Assembly: GCF_004125265.1 (NCBI RefSeq) | Contig: NZ_RDTE01000003.1 | Coordinates: 2,542,001-2,606,000, forward strand | DNA: 64,000 nt | Direction: 5' to 3' | Origin: Streptomyces lydicus | GTDB lineage: Bacteria; Actinomycetota; Actinomycetes; Streptomycetales; Streptomycetaceae | Part shown: piece after piece, positions 16,438 through 25,764 of the stretch | Numbering within the stretch: the first letter of the stretch is position 1 | How the letters are laid out: each line of letters begins with the position of its first letter | The notes under the pieces: model-generated | What the model was told of the DNA's origin: nothing | Databases searched by the model: none | The model's input: only the letters and a program-made list of their open reading frames with translations | Made by a program: the position numbers and the translations under genes

Positions 16438-19400
16438 GTGCAGGGACGTTTCAAGAGGGATGGCAGCGCTGCGGCGGACCCGGAGCTGCGCGGCGGGACA
16501 GACCGCGCCTCCTCGCCCCAGCGCGCCCAGAGCAGCGGTTCCGCGGGGGGCACTCTGCCCGTCGACGGAGGCGCACAGGCGCCGGGCAATGACGCCGCGG
16601 ACGGCGGCAAGGCCAAGGCGCCGAAGGGCACCGGCGGCCCCGGTTCGCGAATAGCGTTGCGCAACTGGCGCATCAGCACCCGCCTGGTGTCCCTGCTCGC
16701 GCTTCCCGTGGTCGCCGCGACCACGCTGGGCGGTATGCGCATCGGCACGTCGATGGAGAACATCGACCAGCTCGACAAGATGCAGCTGCTCACCGAGATG
16801 ACCCGGCAGGCGACCGAGCTCGCCGACGCGCTGCAGGTGGAGCGGGACAAGTCGGCCGGTCCGCTGGCCGGCAGCGGCAACACCAAGGACGACGCGAACG
16901 TCGTCGCGCCCCGTGAGGCGACCGACCGCGCCAAGCTGTCGTTCAACCAGGCCACCGGCGACATCCAGGGCCAGGACGCCACGATGGCCGGTGTCCGGGC
17001 GACCGTCCTGGAGATCGGCCGCCAGCTCAACACCCTCAACGAGATCCGCGCCAACGCCTACAAGGACGGCGACAACTCCGCGCGGACCGTCACCAGCTAC
17101 AACCAGCTGATCAACTCGCTGCTGTCGCTGTCCCAGGACATGGCGCAGGCGACCAGCAACCCGGAGATGATCCGCAGTACCCGTGCGCTGGCGGCGTTCT
17201 CGTCGGCCAAGGAGTACGCGTCGATCCAGCGCGCCCTGGTCAGCGCCGGTCTCGCCCACAAGGGCGGCCCCCAGCTGTCCTCCAACGACCGGCTGGCCGG
17301 CCGTAACGCCGAGGACAGCGAGAAGGCGGCCCGCGACCGCTTCTCGCAGATCTACACCAACAACGCCGGCGCGCTCACCCGCGGCCTGGACGGCAACAAC
17401 GACGAGATCAAGGCCGCGGTCGCCTTCGCGCACCGCGCCTTCGCCAGCGGTTCCGGCATCCGCAGCCAGGACTACCGCTACCTCGACTGGTACGACTCCG
17501 ACACCGTCAAGATCGACGAGATGTCGCGGATCGAGACCACGCTGCTCTCCGAGATGGAGCAGAAGTCCCGCGAGCTGCGCAACGAGGCCACCCAGTCCGC
17601 GATCATCAGCGGTGCGCTGATCCTGCTCGTCCTCGGCGTCTCGCTGGTCGGCGCGTTCGTCGTGGCCCGGTCCATGGTCCGCTCGCTGCGCCGGCTGCAG
17701 GACACCGCGCAGAAGGTCGCCCAGGACCGGCTGCCCGAGCTCGTCAAGCAGCTGTCCGAGTCCGACCCGCAGGACGTGGACACCTCCGTCCAGTCGGTCG
17801 GTGTGCACAGCCGGGACGAGATCGGCCGGGTGGCCGCGGCCTTCGACGACGTGCACCGCGAGGCGGTCCGTCTCGCCTCCGAGCAGGCGCTGCTGCGGGG
17901 CAACGTCAACGCGATGTTCACCAACCTCTCGCGCCGTTCGCAGGGCCTCATCCAGCGTCAGCTCTCGCTGATCTCCGAACTGGAGTCCCGCGAGGCCGAC
18001 CCGGACCAGCTGTCCTCCCTCTTCAAGCTCGACCACCTCGCCACCCGCATGCGCCGTAACGGTGAGAACCTGCTGGTCCTCGCCGGTGAGGAGCCGGGGC
18101 GCCGGTGGACGCGGCCGGTGCCGCTGGTCGACGTGCTCCGTGCCGCCGCCTCCGAGGTGGAGCAGTACGAGCGGATCGAGCTCAACGCCGTTCCGCAGAC
18201 CGAGGTCGCGGGCCGGGTCGTCAACGACCTCGTGCACCTCCTCGCCGAGCTGCTGGAGAACGCCACCTCGTTCTCCTCCCCGCAGACCAAGGTCAAGGTC
18301 ACCGGTCACGCGCTGCCCGACGGGCGGGTGCTGGTCGAGATCCACGACACCGGTATCGGTCTGTCGCCCGAGGACCTGTCGGCGATCAACGAGCGGCTGG
18401 CCAGCCCGCCGACCGTGGACGTCTCGGTGTCCCGGCGGATGGGTCTGTTCGTGGTCGGCCGGCTGTCGCTGCGGCACGGCATCCGCATCCAGCTGCGGCC
18501 CTCCGACTCCGGCGGCACCACCGCGCTGGTCATGCTGCCGGTCGATGTCGCCCAGGGCGGCAAGAAGCCGGCGCCGAGCAACGCCAAGACCGGCGGCGAC
18601 CACGGCGGGCAGTCCAGCCGGCTCGCCGGGCTGCAGCCGCGCGGACAGGTCGGCTCGGGTCCCTCGGCCGGCGGGCGCCCCGCGCTGCCCGGCCGCGGCG
18701 GGCCCGGCGGCGGCCCCGGCGGCGGTACGCCGAACGCCTTCGGTGCCCCGGCACCGGCCGGCCGTACGGCGCCTCCCGGCGCGGGCTCGCCCGGCGCCCC
18801 GGCGCGCGGCGGCGACGCCCCCCGCCCGGTCGCTGGCCGTCCCGGCGACTCGCGTCCCTCGCTGCCCACCCGCGGCGCGGAAAGCGGCCCGGCGCCCACC
18901 GTGGCACCGCCCACCGGCGCACCGCGCCGTGAGGAGCGTCCGCAGCTTCCGGCCCGGGGTCCGGCTGCCGAACTGCCGGGCGGTTCTCCGGCCGGCGGCC
19001 AGGGCGGCCAGGGCACGTCGCAGCCGGGCGGTACGAGCTGGGGTGCGCGCCGTGAGCGCAGCGGCTCCGACGACTGGCCGCTGACGCCCCGCGAGGCACA
19101 GGACCGGCCCCGTGGCCACGAGGAGCCGGAGAGCACCGGCAGCTTCGAGCGGCCCGCGCCGAGCGGCGGCCCCGGTGACACCGCGGCGTTCGCCCGTCCC
19201 GACTTCAACGGACCGCCGCCCGCCGCGGACGGCTCCCGGGCCGGCCGCGGCCGGCCCGGCGCCCGTCCGGCTCCGGCGGGCCGGGGTGCGGGCAATGAGT
19301 CTGACGGCACCGGGCAGTTCGCCCTGCCGGAGACCGGGACGGGCCGGCCCGACACGGGTGGCCGCGACACGGGCCGGTACGAGACGGAGCGGTACGACGC

Positions 19401-20232
19401 CGGACGGTACGACACCGGCCAGTACGCGACGGGCCAGTTCCCGCAGTCCGGCGGTGACACCGGGCAGTACGAGCGGCCCGCCGGCGACACCGGCGAGTAC
19501 GAGCGGCCCGGCAGCAGCACCGGCCAGTACCAGCGGCCCGGCAGCGAGACCGGCCAGTACGAGCACCCCGGCAGCAGCACCGGCCAGTACCAGCGGCCGG
19601 ACGCCGACCGCGGTGCGTACGCCGACGAGTCGCAGGGCACCGGGCAGTTCCCGGCGCCGCAGCCGCAGGAGGGCGGTGCGCCGTCCGCCGATGTGCTCGG
19701 CAACGCGGAGGCCGGTCCCGGCGACGGCCGTACGCCGATCTTCGACACCATCGAGTCCAACTGGTTCAACACCCCCGCGGCCACCGCTGCCGGGGTGCCG
19801 CCCCAGGGTGACGCCGAGCCCGAGGCCCCGCGGCTGCCGCGCCGCGGATCCGCCCAGGACGGCGAGGCCCGCGGTGGCGCCCGCGGCGAGGCACCGTCGG
19901 GCGGTGCCCGCAACGCGGCGCCCGCCGAGGCCGCGCAGTGGCGCAGCTCGCCGAACGACGAGACCTGGCGGCAGGCGGAGCAGATCCGCCAGCCCGCCGC
20001 GGGTGGCATCACCACCTCCGGACTGCCCCGCCGGGTGCCGCGCGCGAACCTCGTCGCGGGCACCGCGCAGCAGCAGACCACGCAGAGCGGTCCGCAGGTC
20101 TCGCGTGCGCCCGGCGATGTGCGGGGGCGGCTGACCAATCTCCGTCGGGGTATCCAGCAAGGCCGACAGGCCGGGACGTCGTCCACCGGCAATCACGGCA
20201 TTGTCGATCCCACACACCAGCAGGAGCGTTAG
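16438..20232 (+). CDS. cvnA: Conservon membrane sensor kinase-like protein, first copy
   Basis: First gene of a conservon, the actinobacterial four-gene set that resembles a eukaryotic G-protein receptor complex. The 1264-residue protein has a transmembrane segment at about 82-100, an extracytoplasmic nitrate/nitrite-sensing-like helical domain, and a second transmembrane segment at about 388-412. A HAMP-like linker and a histidine-kinase ATPase domain follow, with DHLATRMRRNGENLLVLAGE, N-box ELLENATSFSSPQT near 603 and G-box DTGIGLSPEDL. The last 600 residues are Pro/Gly-rich. They include five 10-residue repeats of the form DTGQYERPAG at about 1007-1056. I start at GTG 16438 (VQGRFKRDGSAAADPE), after AGAGG. 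cvnB follows with no gap. Confidence 0.88.
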   Translation: MQGRFKRDGSAAADPELRGGTDRASSPQRAQSSGSAGGTLPVDGGAQAPGNDAADGGKAKAPKGTGGPGSRIALRNWRISTRLVSLLALPVVAATTLGGMRIGTSMENIDQLDKMQLLTEMTRQATELADALQVERDKSAGPLAGSGNTKDDANVVAPREATDRAKLSFNQATGDIQGQDATMAGVRATVLEIGRQLNTLNEIRANAYKDGDNSARTVTSYNQLINSLLSLSQDMAQATSNPEMIRSTRALAAFSSAKEYASIQRALVSAGLAHKGGPQLSSNDRLAGRNAEDSEKAARDRFSQIYTNNAGALTRGLDGNNDEIKAAVAFAHRAFASGSGIRSQDYRYLDWYDSDTVKIDEMSRIETTLLSEMEQKSRELRNEATQSAIISGALILLVLGVSLVGAFVVARSMVRSLRRLQDTAQKVAQDRLPELVKQLSESDPQDVDTSVQSVGVHSRDEIGRVAAAFDDVHREAVRLASEQALLRGNVNAMFTNLSRRSQGLIQRQLSLISELESREADPDQLSSLFKLDHLATRMRRNGENLLVLAGEEPGRRWTRPVPLVDVLRAAASEVEQYERIELNAVPQTEVAGRVVNDLVHLLAELLENATSFSSPQTKVKVTGHALPDGRVLVEIHDTGIGLSPEDLSAINERLASPPTVDVSVSRRMGLFVVGRLSLRHGIRIQLRPSDSGGTTALVMLPVDVAQGGKKPAPSNAKTGGDHGGQSSRLAGLQPRGQVGSGPSAGGRPALPGRGGPGGGPGGGTPNAFGAPAPAGRTAPPGAGSPGAPARGGDAPRPVAGRPGDSRPSLPTRGAESGPAPTVAPPTGAPRREERPQLPARGPAAELPGGSPAGGQGGQGTSQPGGTSWGARRERSGSDDWPLTPREAQDRPRGHEEPESTGSFERPAPSGGPGDTAAFARPDFNGPPPAADGSRAGRGRPGARPAPAGRGAGNESDGTGQFALPETGTGRPDTGGRDTGRYETERYDAGRYDTGQYATGQFPQSGGDTGQYERPAGDTGEYERPGSSTGQYQRPGSETGQYEHPGSSTGQYQRPDADRGAYADESQGTGQFPAPQPQEGGAPSADVLGNAEAGPGDGRTPIFDTIESNWFNTPAATAAGVPPQGDAEPEAPRLPRRGSAQDGEARGGARGEAPSGGARNAAPAEAAQWRSSPNDETWRQAEQIRQPAAGGITTSGLPRRVPRANLVAGTAQQQTTQSGPQVSRAPGDVRGRLTNLRRGIQQGRQAGTSSTGNHGIVDPTHQQER

Positions 20233-20655
20233 TTGAGTCCGATGAGCCAGGCGGCGCAGAACCTGAACTGGTTGATCACCAACTTCGTGGACAACACCCC
20301 AGGGGTGTCGCACACGGTGGTGGTCTCCGCGGACGGACTGCTCCTCGCGATGTCCGAAGGCTTCCCCCGCGACCGTGCCGATCAGTTGGCGGCGGTGGCC
20401 TCCGGCCTGACCTCGCTGACCTCGGGCGCGTCCCGCATCTTCGAGGGCGGGACGGTGAACCAGACCGTTGTGGAGATGGAGCGGGGGTTCCTCTTCATCA
20501 TGTCCGTCTCGGACGGATCGTCGCTGGCCGTGCTCGCACATCCCGAGTGCGACATCGGCCTGGTCGGCTACGAAATGGCGCTGCTGGTCGATCGCGCAGG
20601 CACGGTCCTGACGCCCGATCTGCGCGCCGAACTGCAGGGCAGCCTGCTGCACTGA
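20233..20655 (+). CDS. cvnB: Conservon roadblock/LC7 protein, first copy
   Basis: A 140-residue roadblock/LC7-fold protein expected to act as an adaptor or GTPase-activating partner of the CvnD GTPase at the membrane complex. It contains NLNWLITNFVDNTPGVSHTV, VVSADGLLLAMSEGF and LTSLTSGASRIFEGG, the standard MglB-like core. Start is a TTG at 20233 immediately after the cvnA stop, with AGGAG 6 nt upstream; the in-frame ATG at 20242 is too far from it. The protein is nearly identical to the second-copy CvnB (two differences in 140 positions). Confidence 0.92.
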   Translation: MSPMSQAAQNLNWLITNFVDNTPGVSHTVVVSADGLLLAMSEGFPRDRADQLAAVASGLTSLTSGASRIFEGGTVNQTVVEMERGFLFIMSVSDGSSLAVLAHPECDIGLVGYEMALLVDRAGTVLTPDLRAELQGSLLH

Positions 20656-20759
20656 AGCGGCGCCCGCAGCGCCGCACCGTTCAGCACCCAACCACCCATG
20701 TGCCGCACCCCCCACCGGCCCAACCCGACGACACGTCAGTTGTCCCGCCCGGAGGACCC

Positions 20760-21170
20760 ATGACCCCGCCACCTGCCACTTCCGGCCCGTACGGCGCGTA
20801 CAGCCAAGCGCCGTACGGGAGCGAAGGTGACCAGCCGCTGGTGCGCCCGTACGCCATGACCGGAGGCCGGACCAGGCCGCGCTACCAGCTCGCCATCGAG
20901 GCGCTGGTCAGCACGACCGCCGACCCCTCTCAGCTGCCCGGGCTGCTGCCCGAGCACCAGCGGATCTGCCACCTGTGCCGTGAGGTGAAGTCGGTTGCCG
21001 AGGTCTCCGCGCTGCTCCACATCCCGCTGGGTGTGGCGCGGATTCTGGTCGCAGACCTGGCAGAGGCCGGCATGGTGGCGATCCACCAGCCCGGTGGCAG
21101 CGGTGAGGCCGGCGGCACGCCGGACGTGACCTTGCTCGAGAGGGTGCTCAGTGGACTTCGCAAGCTCTGA
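20760..21170 (+). CDS. cvnC: Conservon DUF742 protein, first copy
   Basis: A 136-residue DUF742 protein, third member of the conservon complex. After a Pro/Tyr/Gly-rich N-terminus it has the family core LVRPYAMTGGRTRPRYQLAI and a winged-helix-like segment, LLPEHQRICHLCREVKSVAE, ending in TLLERVLSGLRKL. Its exact role is unknown; the winged-helix-like fold suggests protein or nucleotide binding rather than enzymatic activity. ATG 20760 has GGAGG 5 nt upstream. Its last 20 nt overlap the start of cvnD, so translation is coupled. Confidence 0.9.
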   Translation: MTPPPATSGPYGAYSQAPYGSEGDQPLVRPYAMTGGRTRPRYQLAIEALVSTTADPSQLPGLLPEHQRICHLCREVKSVAEVSALLHIPLGVARILVADLAEAGMVAIHQPGGSGEAGGTPDVTLLERVLSGLRKL

Positions 21171-21744
21171 CAGCAGCTCCGACGGGAACGCGACCCGCGC
21201 CACCACCTCCGCCAAGATCGTGGTGGCGGGCGGCTTCGGCGTGGGCAAGACCACGTTCGTCGGGGCCGTCTCAGAGATCAATCCGCTGCGCACGGAGGCC
21301 GTGATGACCTCCGCCTCGGCGGGGATCGACGACCTCAGCCACGTCCAGGACAAGACCACGACGACCGTGGCGATGGACTTCGGCCGGATCACCCTGGACC
21401 AGGACCTGATCCTGTACCTCTTCGGTACGCCGGGCCAGGACCGTTTCTGGTTCATGTGGGACGACCTGGTGCGCGGTGCCATCGGCGCCGTGGTGCTGGT
21501 CGACACCCGCCGGCTGGCCGACTGCTTCGCCGCGGTCGACTACTTCGAGAACAGCGGTCTGCCGTTCGTCGTCGCCCTCAACGGCTTCGAGGGGTACCAG
21601 CCGTACACCCCGGACGAGGTGCGTGAGGCGCTGCAGATCGGCCCGGGGGCCCCGATCATCACGACCGACGCCCGGCACCGCAGCGAGGCCAAGAGCGCGC
21701 TCATCACGCTCGTGGAGCACGCGCTGATGGCCCGCCTGCAGTAG
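21151..21744 (+). CDS. cvnD: Conservon Ras-like GTPase, first copy
   Basis: A 197-residue MglA/Ras-like small GTPase. The P-loop is GGFGVGKTT at 27-35 and the switch II region is LFGTPGQDRFWFMWDDLVRG near 90-109. The usual NKxD guanine-specificity motif is replaced by ALNGFEGYQP, as in other CvnD and MglA-type proteins. The GTG start at 21151 lies inside the end of cvnC (20-nt overlap). In conservons CvnD cycles on and off the CvnA-B-C complex. Long stretches are identical at the DNA level to the second-copy cvnD, including 168 nt without a mismatch. Confidence 0.93.
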   Translation: MDFASSDSSSDGNATRATTSAKIVVAGGFGVGKTTFVGAVSEINPLRTEAVMTSASAGIDDLSHVQDKTTTTVAMDFGRITLDQDLILYLFGTPGQDRFWFMWDDLVRGAIGAVVLVDTRRLADCFAAVDYFENSGLPFVVALNGFEGYQPYTPDEVREALQIGPGAPIITTDARHRSEAKSALITLVEHALMARLQ

Positions 21745-21754
21745 TAGCCGCAGA

Positions 21755-21783
21755 CGGCCCGCTCCCGCACCGGGGGCGGGCCG
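21755..21783 (+). terminator. Hairpin after first conservon
   Basis: CGGCCCGCTCCC and GGGGGCGGGCCG pair with one G-U, 11 nt after the cvnD stop. It separates the two conservons transcriptionally. Confidence 0.6.
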
Positions 21784-22148
21784 CTGGGCAGTTGTCAGCT
21801 CCGGGGGCGTTCCCCCCTGCCCGGGCCGGGTTCCCGGCATCCGTGAGTGGATCTGTGTCCTTCGACACGCCACCGAATTTGCTTCATAACGTTTCGACAG
21901 TGAATCAGCGGGCTTTCGACACCCCGCGCGCATGCCTGGCTTCGCTGCGCTCACAGATCTCCTGCATTTTGGCGTCGGTCGCCCTTAACGCCCCTTTTAT
22001 CTCAGGCCCTTTCGGCCCCGCTCCGCCTTTGCCCAGTGTTTGGAACGCACCGCCCTGACGTGCTGAAATTCGCTGAAACTCCGGAGTAGGAACGCCCAGA
22101 AGAAACGGCACAGCAAATCAGTGCCGGCGCCGAGAGGTTGTTGGTCGA
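21784..22148. other. 365-bp gap between the conservons
   Basis: No gene is supported. It is unusually AT-rich for the window between about 21845 and 22030 (for example GAATTTGCTTCATAACG) and probably carries the promoter of the second conservon. I see no clear palindrome in it. Confidence 0.4.
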
Positions 22149-25100
22149 GTGAGGCGAAGCAAGGCGAGCCCTGAGCCGCAGGAACCGCGGCGGGGCAACT
22201 TCACCCCGCCACCCAGAGGTGGCCTACCGGCTTCCGACGCGCCCGAAAATACGGTCGCGAAGCCTCCGGTCAGTGGCGGTAAGTACTCCCCGCGCAACTG
22301 GCGCGTGGCGACCCGCCTGAACGCCATTCTGCTGATCCCCGTGCTGCTCGCCCTGGTCTTCGGCGGTCTGCGCGTGGACAGCTCGTTCGGCACCTGGCAG
22401 GAGGCGCAGGACGCGGAGAACACCGCGAAGCTGGTGCGCGCCGCGCTCTCCTACAGCACCGCCCTGATCGACGAGCGGGACCGCACCGCGGCGCCGCTGC
22501 TGAAGGGCAAGAAGGACGACCCCGTCGTCCAGCAGGCGCGGGACACCACCGACGCCGCCGCCGACGCCTTCCACCGGGCCGCCAAGAACATTCCGGACAA
22601 GCCGGGCCTCAACCGCCGTCTCGCCGCGTTCGAGAAGGTCGAGCCCAAGCTCCAGAAGCTGCGTCAGGCCGCCTACACCTCCCGGCTGCACGGTGTGCAG
22701 ACCGAGGAGGGCTATGTCGAGGTCCAGCACCCGCTGATGGAGTTCGCCAACGAACTCGGCCTGGGCACCGGCAACATCACCTCCTACGGCCGTACGGTCT
22801 ACGCCATCGCACTGGCGAAGGCCGCCGAGTCCCTCGAGCGCTCCATCGGCACCCACCTCCTGGTGGACCCGGCGAGCCCGCAGGGCGGCAAGGAGCACAA
22901 GCTGCAGCTGACCGCCTTCGCGTCGTACCGCTACCTGGAGGGCATCGCCGTCGGCGAGTACACCTCCGGCGGCACGCCCGAGGACGTCGAGCGGCTGACG
23001 AAGGACGGCGCGGCGCTCAAGCGGGCCGCCCAGCAGAAGGTCGCACAGGCAAAGGCGCAGGCGCAGGCCGCCGGCCGGCCGTTCCGTACCCCGCCGTCGA
23101 TCGACCAGATGTCCACGCTGATGGCCACCGGCGCGGCACCGGAGACGCTCAGCCTGCGCGGCATCACCTCGGACAGCTACTTCGCGGCTGCGACCGGCAA
23201 GTTCGACATGTACCGGTCCATCGAGAAGGACCTGGCGAACAAGGCCGTGAACGAAGCGGCCCAGATCTCCGACGACGCCGAGCAGTCCACCTTCGTCGTC
23301 TCCGGGATCGTGCTGGCCGCGCTGATCATCGCGTTCGTCGTGGCCGGCCTGATGGCCCGCCGGATGAGCCGCAACATGCGCCAGCTGCGGACCGCCGCCT
23401 TCGGCATCGCCGAGCAGCGGCTGCCGATGCTGGTCGACCAGCTCTCGCGGACCGACCCGGGCCGGGTCGACACCCGGGTGCAGCCGATCCCGATCGCCAC
23501 CACCGACGAGATCGGCGAGGTCGCCCGCGCCTTCGACCAGGTGCACCGCGAGGCCGTCCGGCTCGCCGCCGAGCAGGCGCTGCTGCGGGGCAACGTCAAC
23601 GCGATCTTCACCAACCTTTCCAGCCGCAACCAGGGTCTGATCGAGCGCCAGCTGGAGCTGATCACCGACCTGGAGAACAACGAGGCGGACCCGGACCAGC
23701 TGGAGAACCTCTTCCGGCTCGACCACCTCGCCACACGTATGCGGCGCAACGGCGAGAACCTCCTCATCCTCGCGGGCGAGGAGCCCGGCCGGCGCTGGAA
23801 CCAGCCGGTGCCGCTGATCGACGTCCTGCGGGCGGCGACCTCCGAGGTCGAGTCCTACGAGCGAATAGAACTCGCCGGCGTCCCCGAGAGCGAGATCCAC
23901 GGCACCACCGTGACCGACCTCGTGCACCTGCTGTCCGAGCTGCTGGAGAACGCCACCACGTTCTCCTCGCCGCAGACCAAGGTGCGGGTCGCCGCGACCC
24001 GGCTGCCCGACGGCCGGGTGATGATCGAGATCCACGACAAGGGCATCGGGCTCACCCCCGAGGACTTCGCGGACATCAACCACAAGCTGGCCAACCCGCC
24101 GAGCGTGGATGCCGCGATCTCCCAGCGCATGGGCCTGTTCGTGGTCGGCCGGCTGGCCGACCGGCACGGGATCCGGGTACAGCTGCGCCCCTCCGGCGAG
24201 CAGGCGGGCACCACGTCCCTGGTCATGCTGCCCGAGGCGATCACCCACGGCGGTGGCGGCGAGGAACAGTACGACGACGACTTCACGGTCTCCCGGATCG
24301 TTCCGGAGCACCAGCACGCCTCGTACGAGCCCCATCAGCGCACCGCCGCCGAGCTGGGCTTCGACGACAGCCGCTACGGCCGCACGGACGGTGCGGATCT
24401 GGACATGATGGGCCGCTCGATGCTCCGCGAGGAGCGCCGCGCAGCCCTGGAGGCCCAGACGGGCGGTGAGCAGGCCGCCGAGTACGAGGGCGGCGAGCGT
24501 CCGCTCTTCCGTGACGAGGCACCGTCCGCCGGTGGCTACCAGGAGTCCCCCGGTGCCTACCAGGACTACCCGTCCCAGGCATATGCGGAATCCGATCAAC
24601 CGGTCTACGACGACCGGGCCCACGGCCACCAGGCGTTCGGCGCGGGGAGCTTCGCCGAGACCACGGGCCAGCAGCCCTTTGTCTCCCGCGAAGCGGCACC
24701 GTCGGACGACTGGCCCGAACGCCCTGCGTTCGACGGCTACTTCGGGGCCGAAGCGGAATCCGACCGGAATACCACTGCCGCTCCCGCTGACGCCCCCGAG
24801 CGCGTACCATTCGAGCGTCCGGGCCCCACACCGAGCGACGCCCCGTCGCTGACGGACGCCGGCCTTCCGCGCCGCGGAGGCCGCGACCAGCAGGCACCGC
24901 AGGTGCAGCAGCAGCGGAGCGCGCCGGAGGCCGGCCAGGACGGCTCCGACTGGCGCAGCTCCAACGATGATCGCTGGGAGAGGGCGGAGCGGCTGCGCGA
25001 GCCCAAGGCGGGCGGAGTCACCTCCTCCGGTCTCCCCCGGCGGGTGCCCAAGGCCAACCTGGTCGAAGGTGCCGCGGAGCAGACGCCGCAGGGCGGCCCC

Positions 25101-25256
25101 CAGGTCTCCCGCGCCCCGGAGGACGTCCGCGGCAGGCTGAGTAACCTGCGCCGCGGTGTCCAGCAGGGACGCAATGTCGGCACGGACCCCTCCGGGGTCC
25201 CCCAGAATGACCAACAGGGCTTCGGCCCCGGCAGCACCTACGATCAGGAGCGTTAG
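22149..25256 (+). CDS. cvnA: Conservon membrane sensor kinase-like protein, second copy
   Basis: A 1035-residue CvnA with the same architecture as the first copy. A cytoplasmic N-terminus is followed by transmembrane segment 1 (about 56-76), a helical extracytoplasmic sensor of about 300 residues, transmembrane segment 2 (about 380-402) and a HAMP-like region. The ATPase domain has LDHLATRMRRNGENLLILAG, N-box ELLENATTFSSPQT near 597 and DKGIGLTPEDF. The C-terminal third is disordered, Glu/Asp/Pro/Gln-rich, and lacks the 10-residue repeats of copy 1. The end, GGVTSSGLPRRVPKANLVEG and ISNLRRGVQQGR-like sequence, is shared by both copies. The kinase core is clearly homologous to copy 1, but the sensor domains are diverged, implying different signals. 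GTG start at 22149. Confidence 0.88.
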   Translation: MRRSKASPEPQEPRRGNFTPPPRGGLPASDAPENTVAKPPVSGGKYSPRNWRVATRLNAILLIPVLLALVFGGLRVDSSFGTWQEAQDAENTAKLVRAALSYSTALIDERDRTAAPLLKGKKDDPVVQQARDTTDAAADAFHRAAKNIPDKPGLNRRLAAFEKVEPKLQKLRQAAYTSRLHGVQTEEGYVEVQHPLMEFANELGLGTGNITSYGRTVYAIALAKAAESLERSIGTHLLVDPASPQGGKEHKLQLTAFASYRYLEGIAVGEYTSGGTPEDVERLTKDGAALKRAAQQKVAQAKAQAQAAGRPFRTPPSIDQMSTLMATGAAPETLSLRGITSDSYFAAATGKFDMYRSIEKDLANKAVNEAAQISDDAEQSTFVVSGIVLAALIIAFVVAGLMARRMSRNMRQLRTAAFGIAEQRLPMLVDQLSRTDPGRVDTRVQPIPIATTDEIGEVARAFDQVHREAVRLAAEQALLRGNVNAIFTNLSSRNQGLIERQLELITDLENNEADPDQLENLFRLDHLATRMRRNGENLLILAGEEPGRRWNQPVPLIDVLRAATSEVESYERIELAGVPESEIHGTTVTDLVHLLSELLENATTFSSPQTKVRVAATRLPDGRVMIEIHDKGIGLTPEDFADINHKLANPPSVDAAISQRMGLFVVGRLADRHGIRVQLRPSGEQAGTTSLVMLPEAITHGGGGEEQYDDDFTVSRIVPEHQHASYEPHQRTAAELGFDDSRYGRTDGADLDMMGRSMLREERRAALEAQTGGEQAAEYEGGERPLFRDEAPSAGGYQESPGAYQDYPSQAYAESDQPVYDDRAHGHQAFGAGSFAETTGQQPFVSREAAPSDDWPERPAFDGYFGAEAESDRNTTAAPADAPERVPFERPGPTPSDAPSLTDAGLPRRGGRDQQAPQVQQQRSAPEAGQDGSDWRSSNDDRWERAERLREPKAGGVTSSGLPRRVPKANLVEGAAEQTPQGGPQVSRAPEDVRGRLSNLRRGVQQGRNVGTDPSGVPQNDQQGFGPGSTYDQER

Positions 25257-25257
25257 T

Positions 25258-25680
25258 GTGAGCCCGATGAGCCAGGCGGCGCAGAATCTGAACTGGTTGA
25301 TCACCAACTTCGTGGACAACACCCCCGGGGTGTCCCACACGGTCGTGGTCTCCGCGGACGGGCTGCTCCTTGCCATGTCCGAGGGTTTCCCTCGTGACAG
25401 AGCCGATCAGTTGGCGGCGGTGGCCTCCGGCCTCACCTCGCTGACCTCCGGCGCGTCCCGCATCTTCGAGGGCGGGAGCGTCAACCAGACCGTGGTGGAG
25501 ATGGAACGCGGCTTCCTCTTCATCATGTCCGTCTCGGACGGATCGTCGCTGGCCGTGCTCGCACACCCCGAGTGCGACATCGGCCTGGTCGGCTACGAGA
25601 TGGCCCTGCTGGTCGACCGCGCGGGCACGGTCCTGACGCCGGACCTGCGCGCAGAACTGCAGGGCAGCCTTCTCAACTAA
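25258..25680 (+). CDS. cvnB: Conservon roadblock/LC7 protein, second copy
   Basis: A 140-residue roadblock/LC7 protein differing from the first CvnB only at one Thr/Ser in the FEGG-VNQTVVEM segment and at the last residue (Asn instead of His). The GTG start at 25258 is 1 nt after the cvnA stop, with AGGAG at 7 nt. DNA of the two copies differs mainly at scattered third positions. Such conservation beside diverged sensors suggests the two complexes share partners or that the copies exchange sequence. Confidence 0.92.
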   Translation: MSPMSQAAQNLNWLITNFVDNTPGVSHTVVVSADGLLLAMSEGFPRDRADQLAAVASGLTSLTSGASRIFEGGSVNQTVVEMERGFLFIMSVSDGSSLAVLAHPECDIGLVGYEMALLVDRAGTVLTPDLRAELQGSLLN

Positions 25681-25764
25681 CAAACAGGCAGTGCGTTTCC
25701 CGCCACCGCGCCTTATGGTTCGGTGGCGCGACCGGCGTCAGACAGGCAAGTTGGAGGAGGAGAC

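Noticed and set aside
16435..20772. Very long antisense reading frame opposite the first conservon
   Set aside because: It mirrors cvnA in a GC-rich genome, where stop-free antisense frames are expected; it has no ribosome site and no recognisable domain, while the sense strand has clear kinase motifs.
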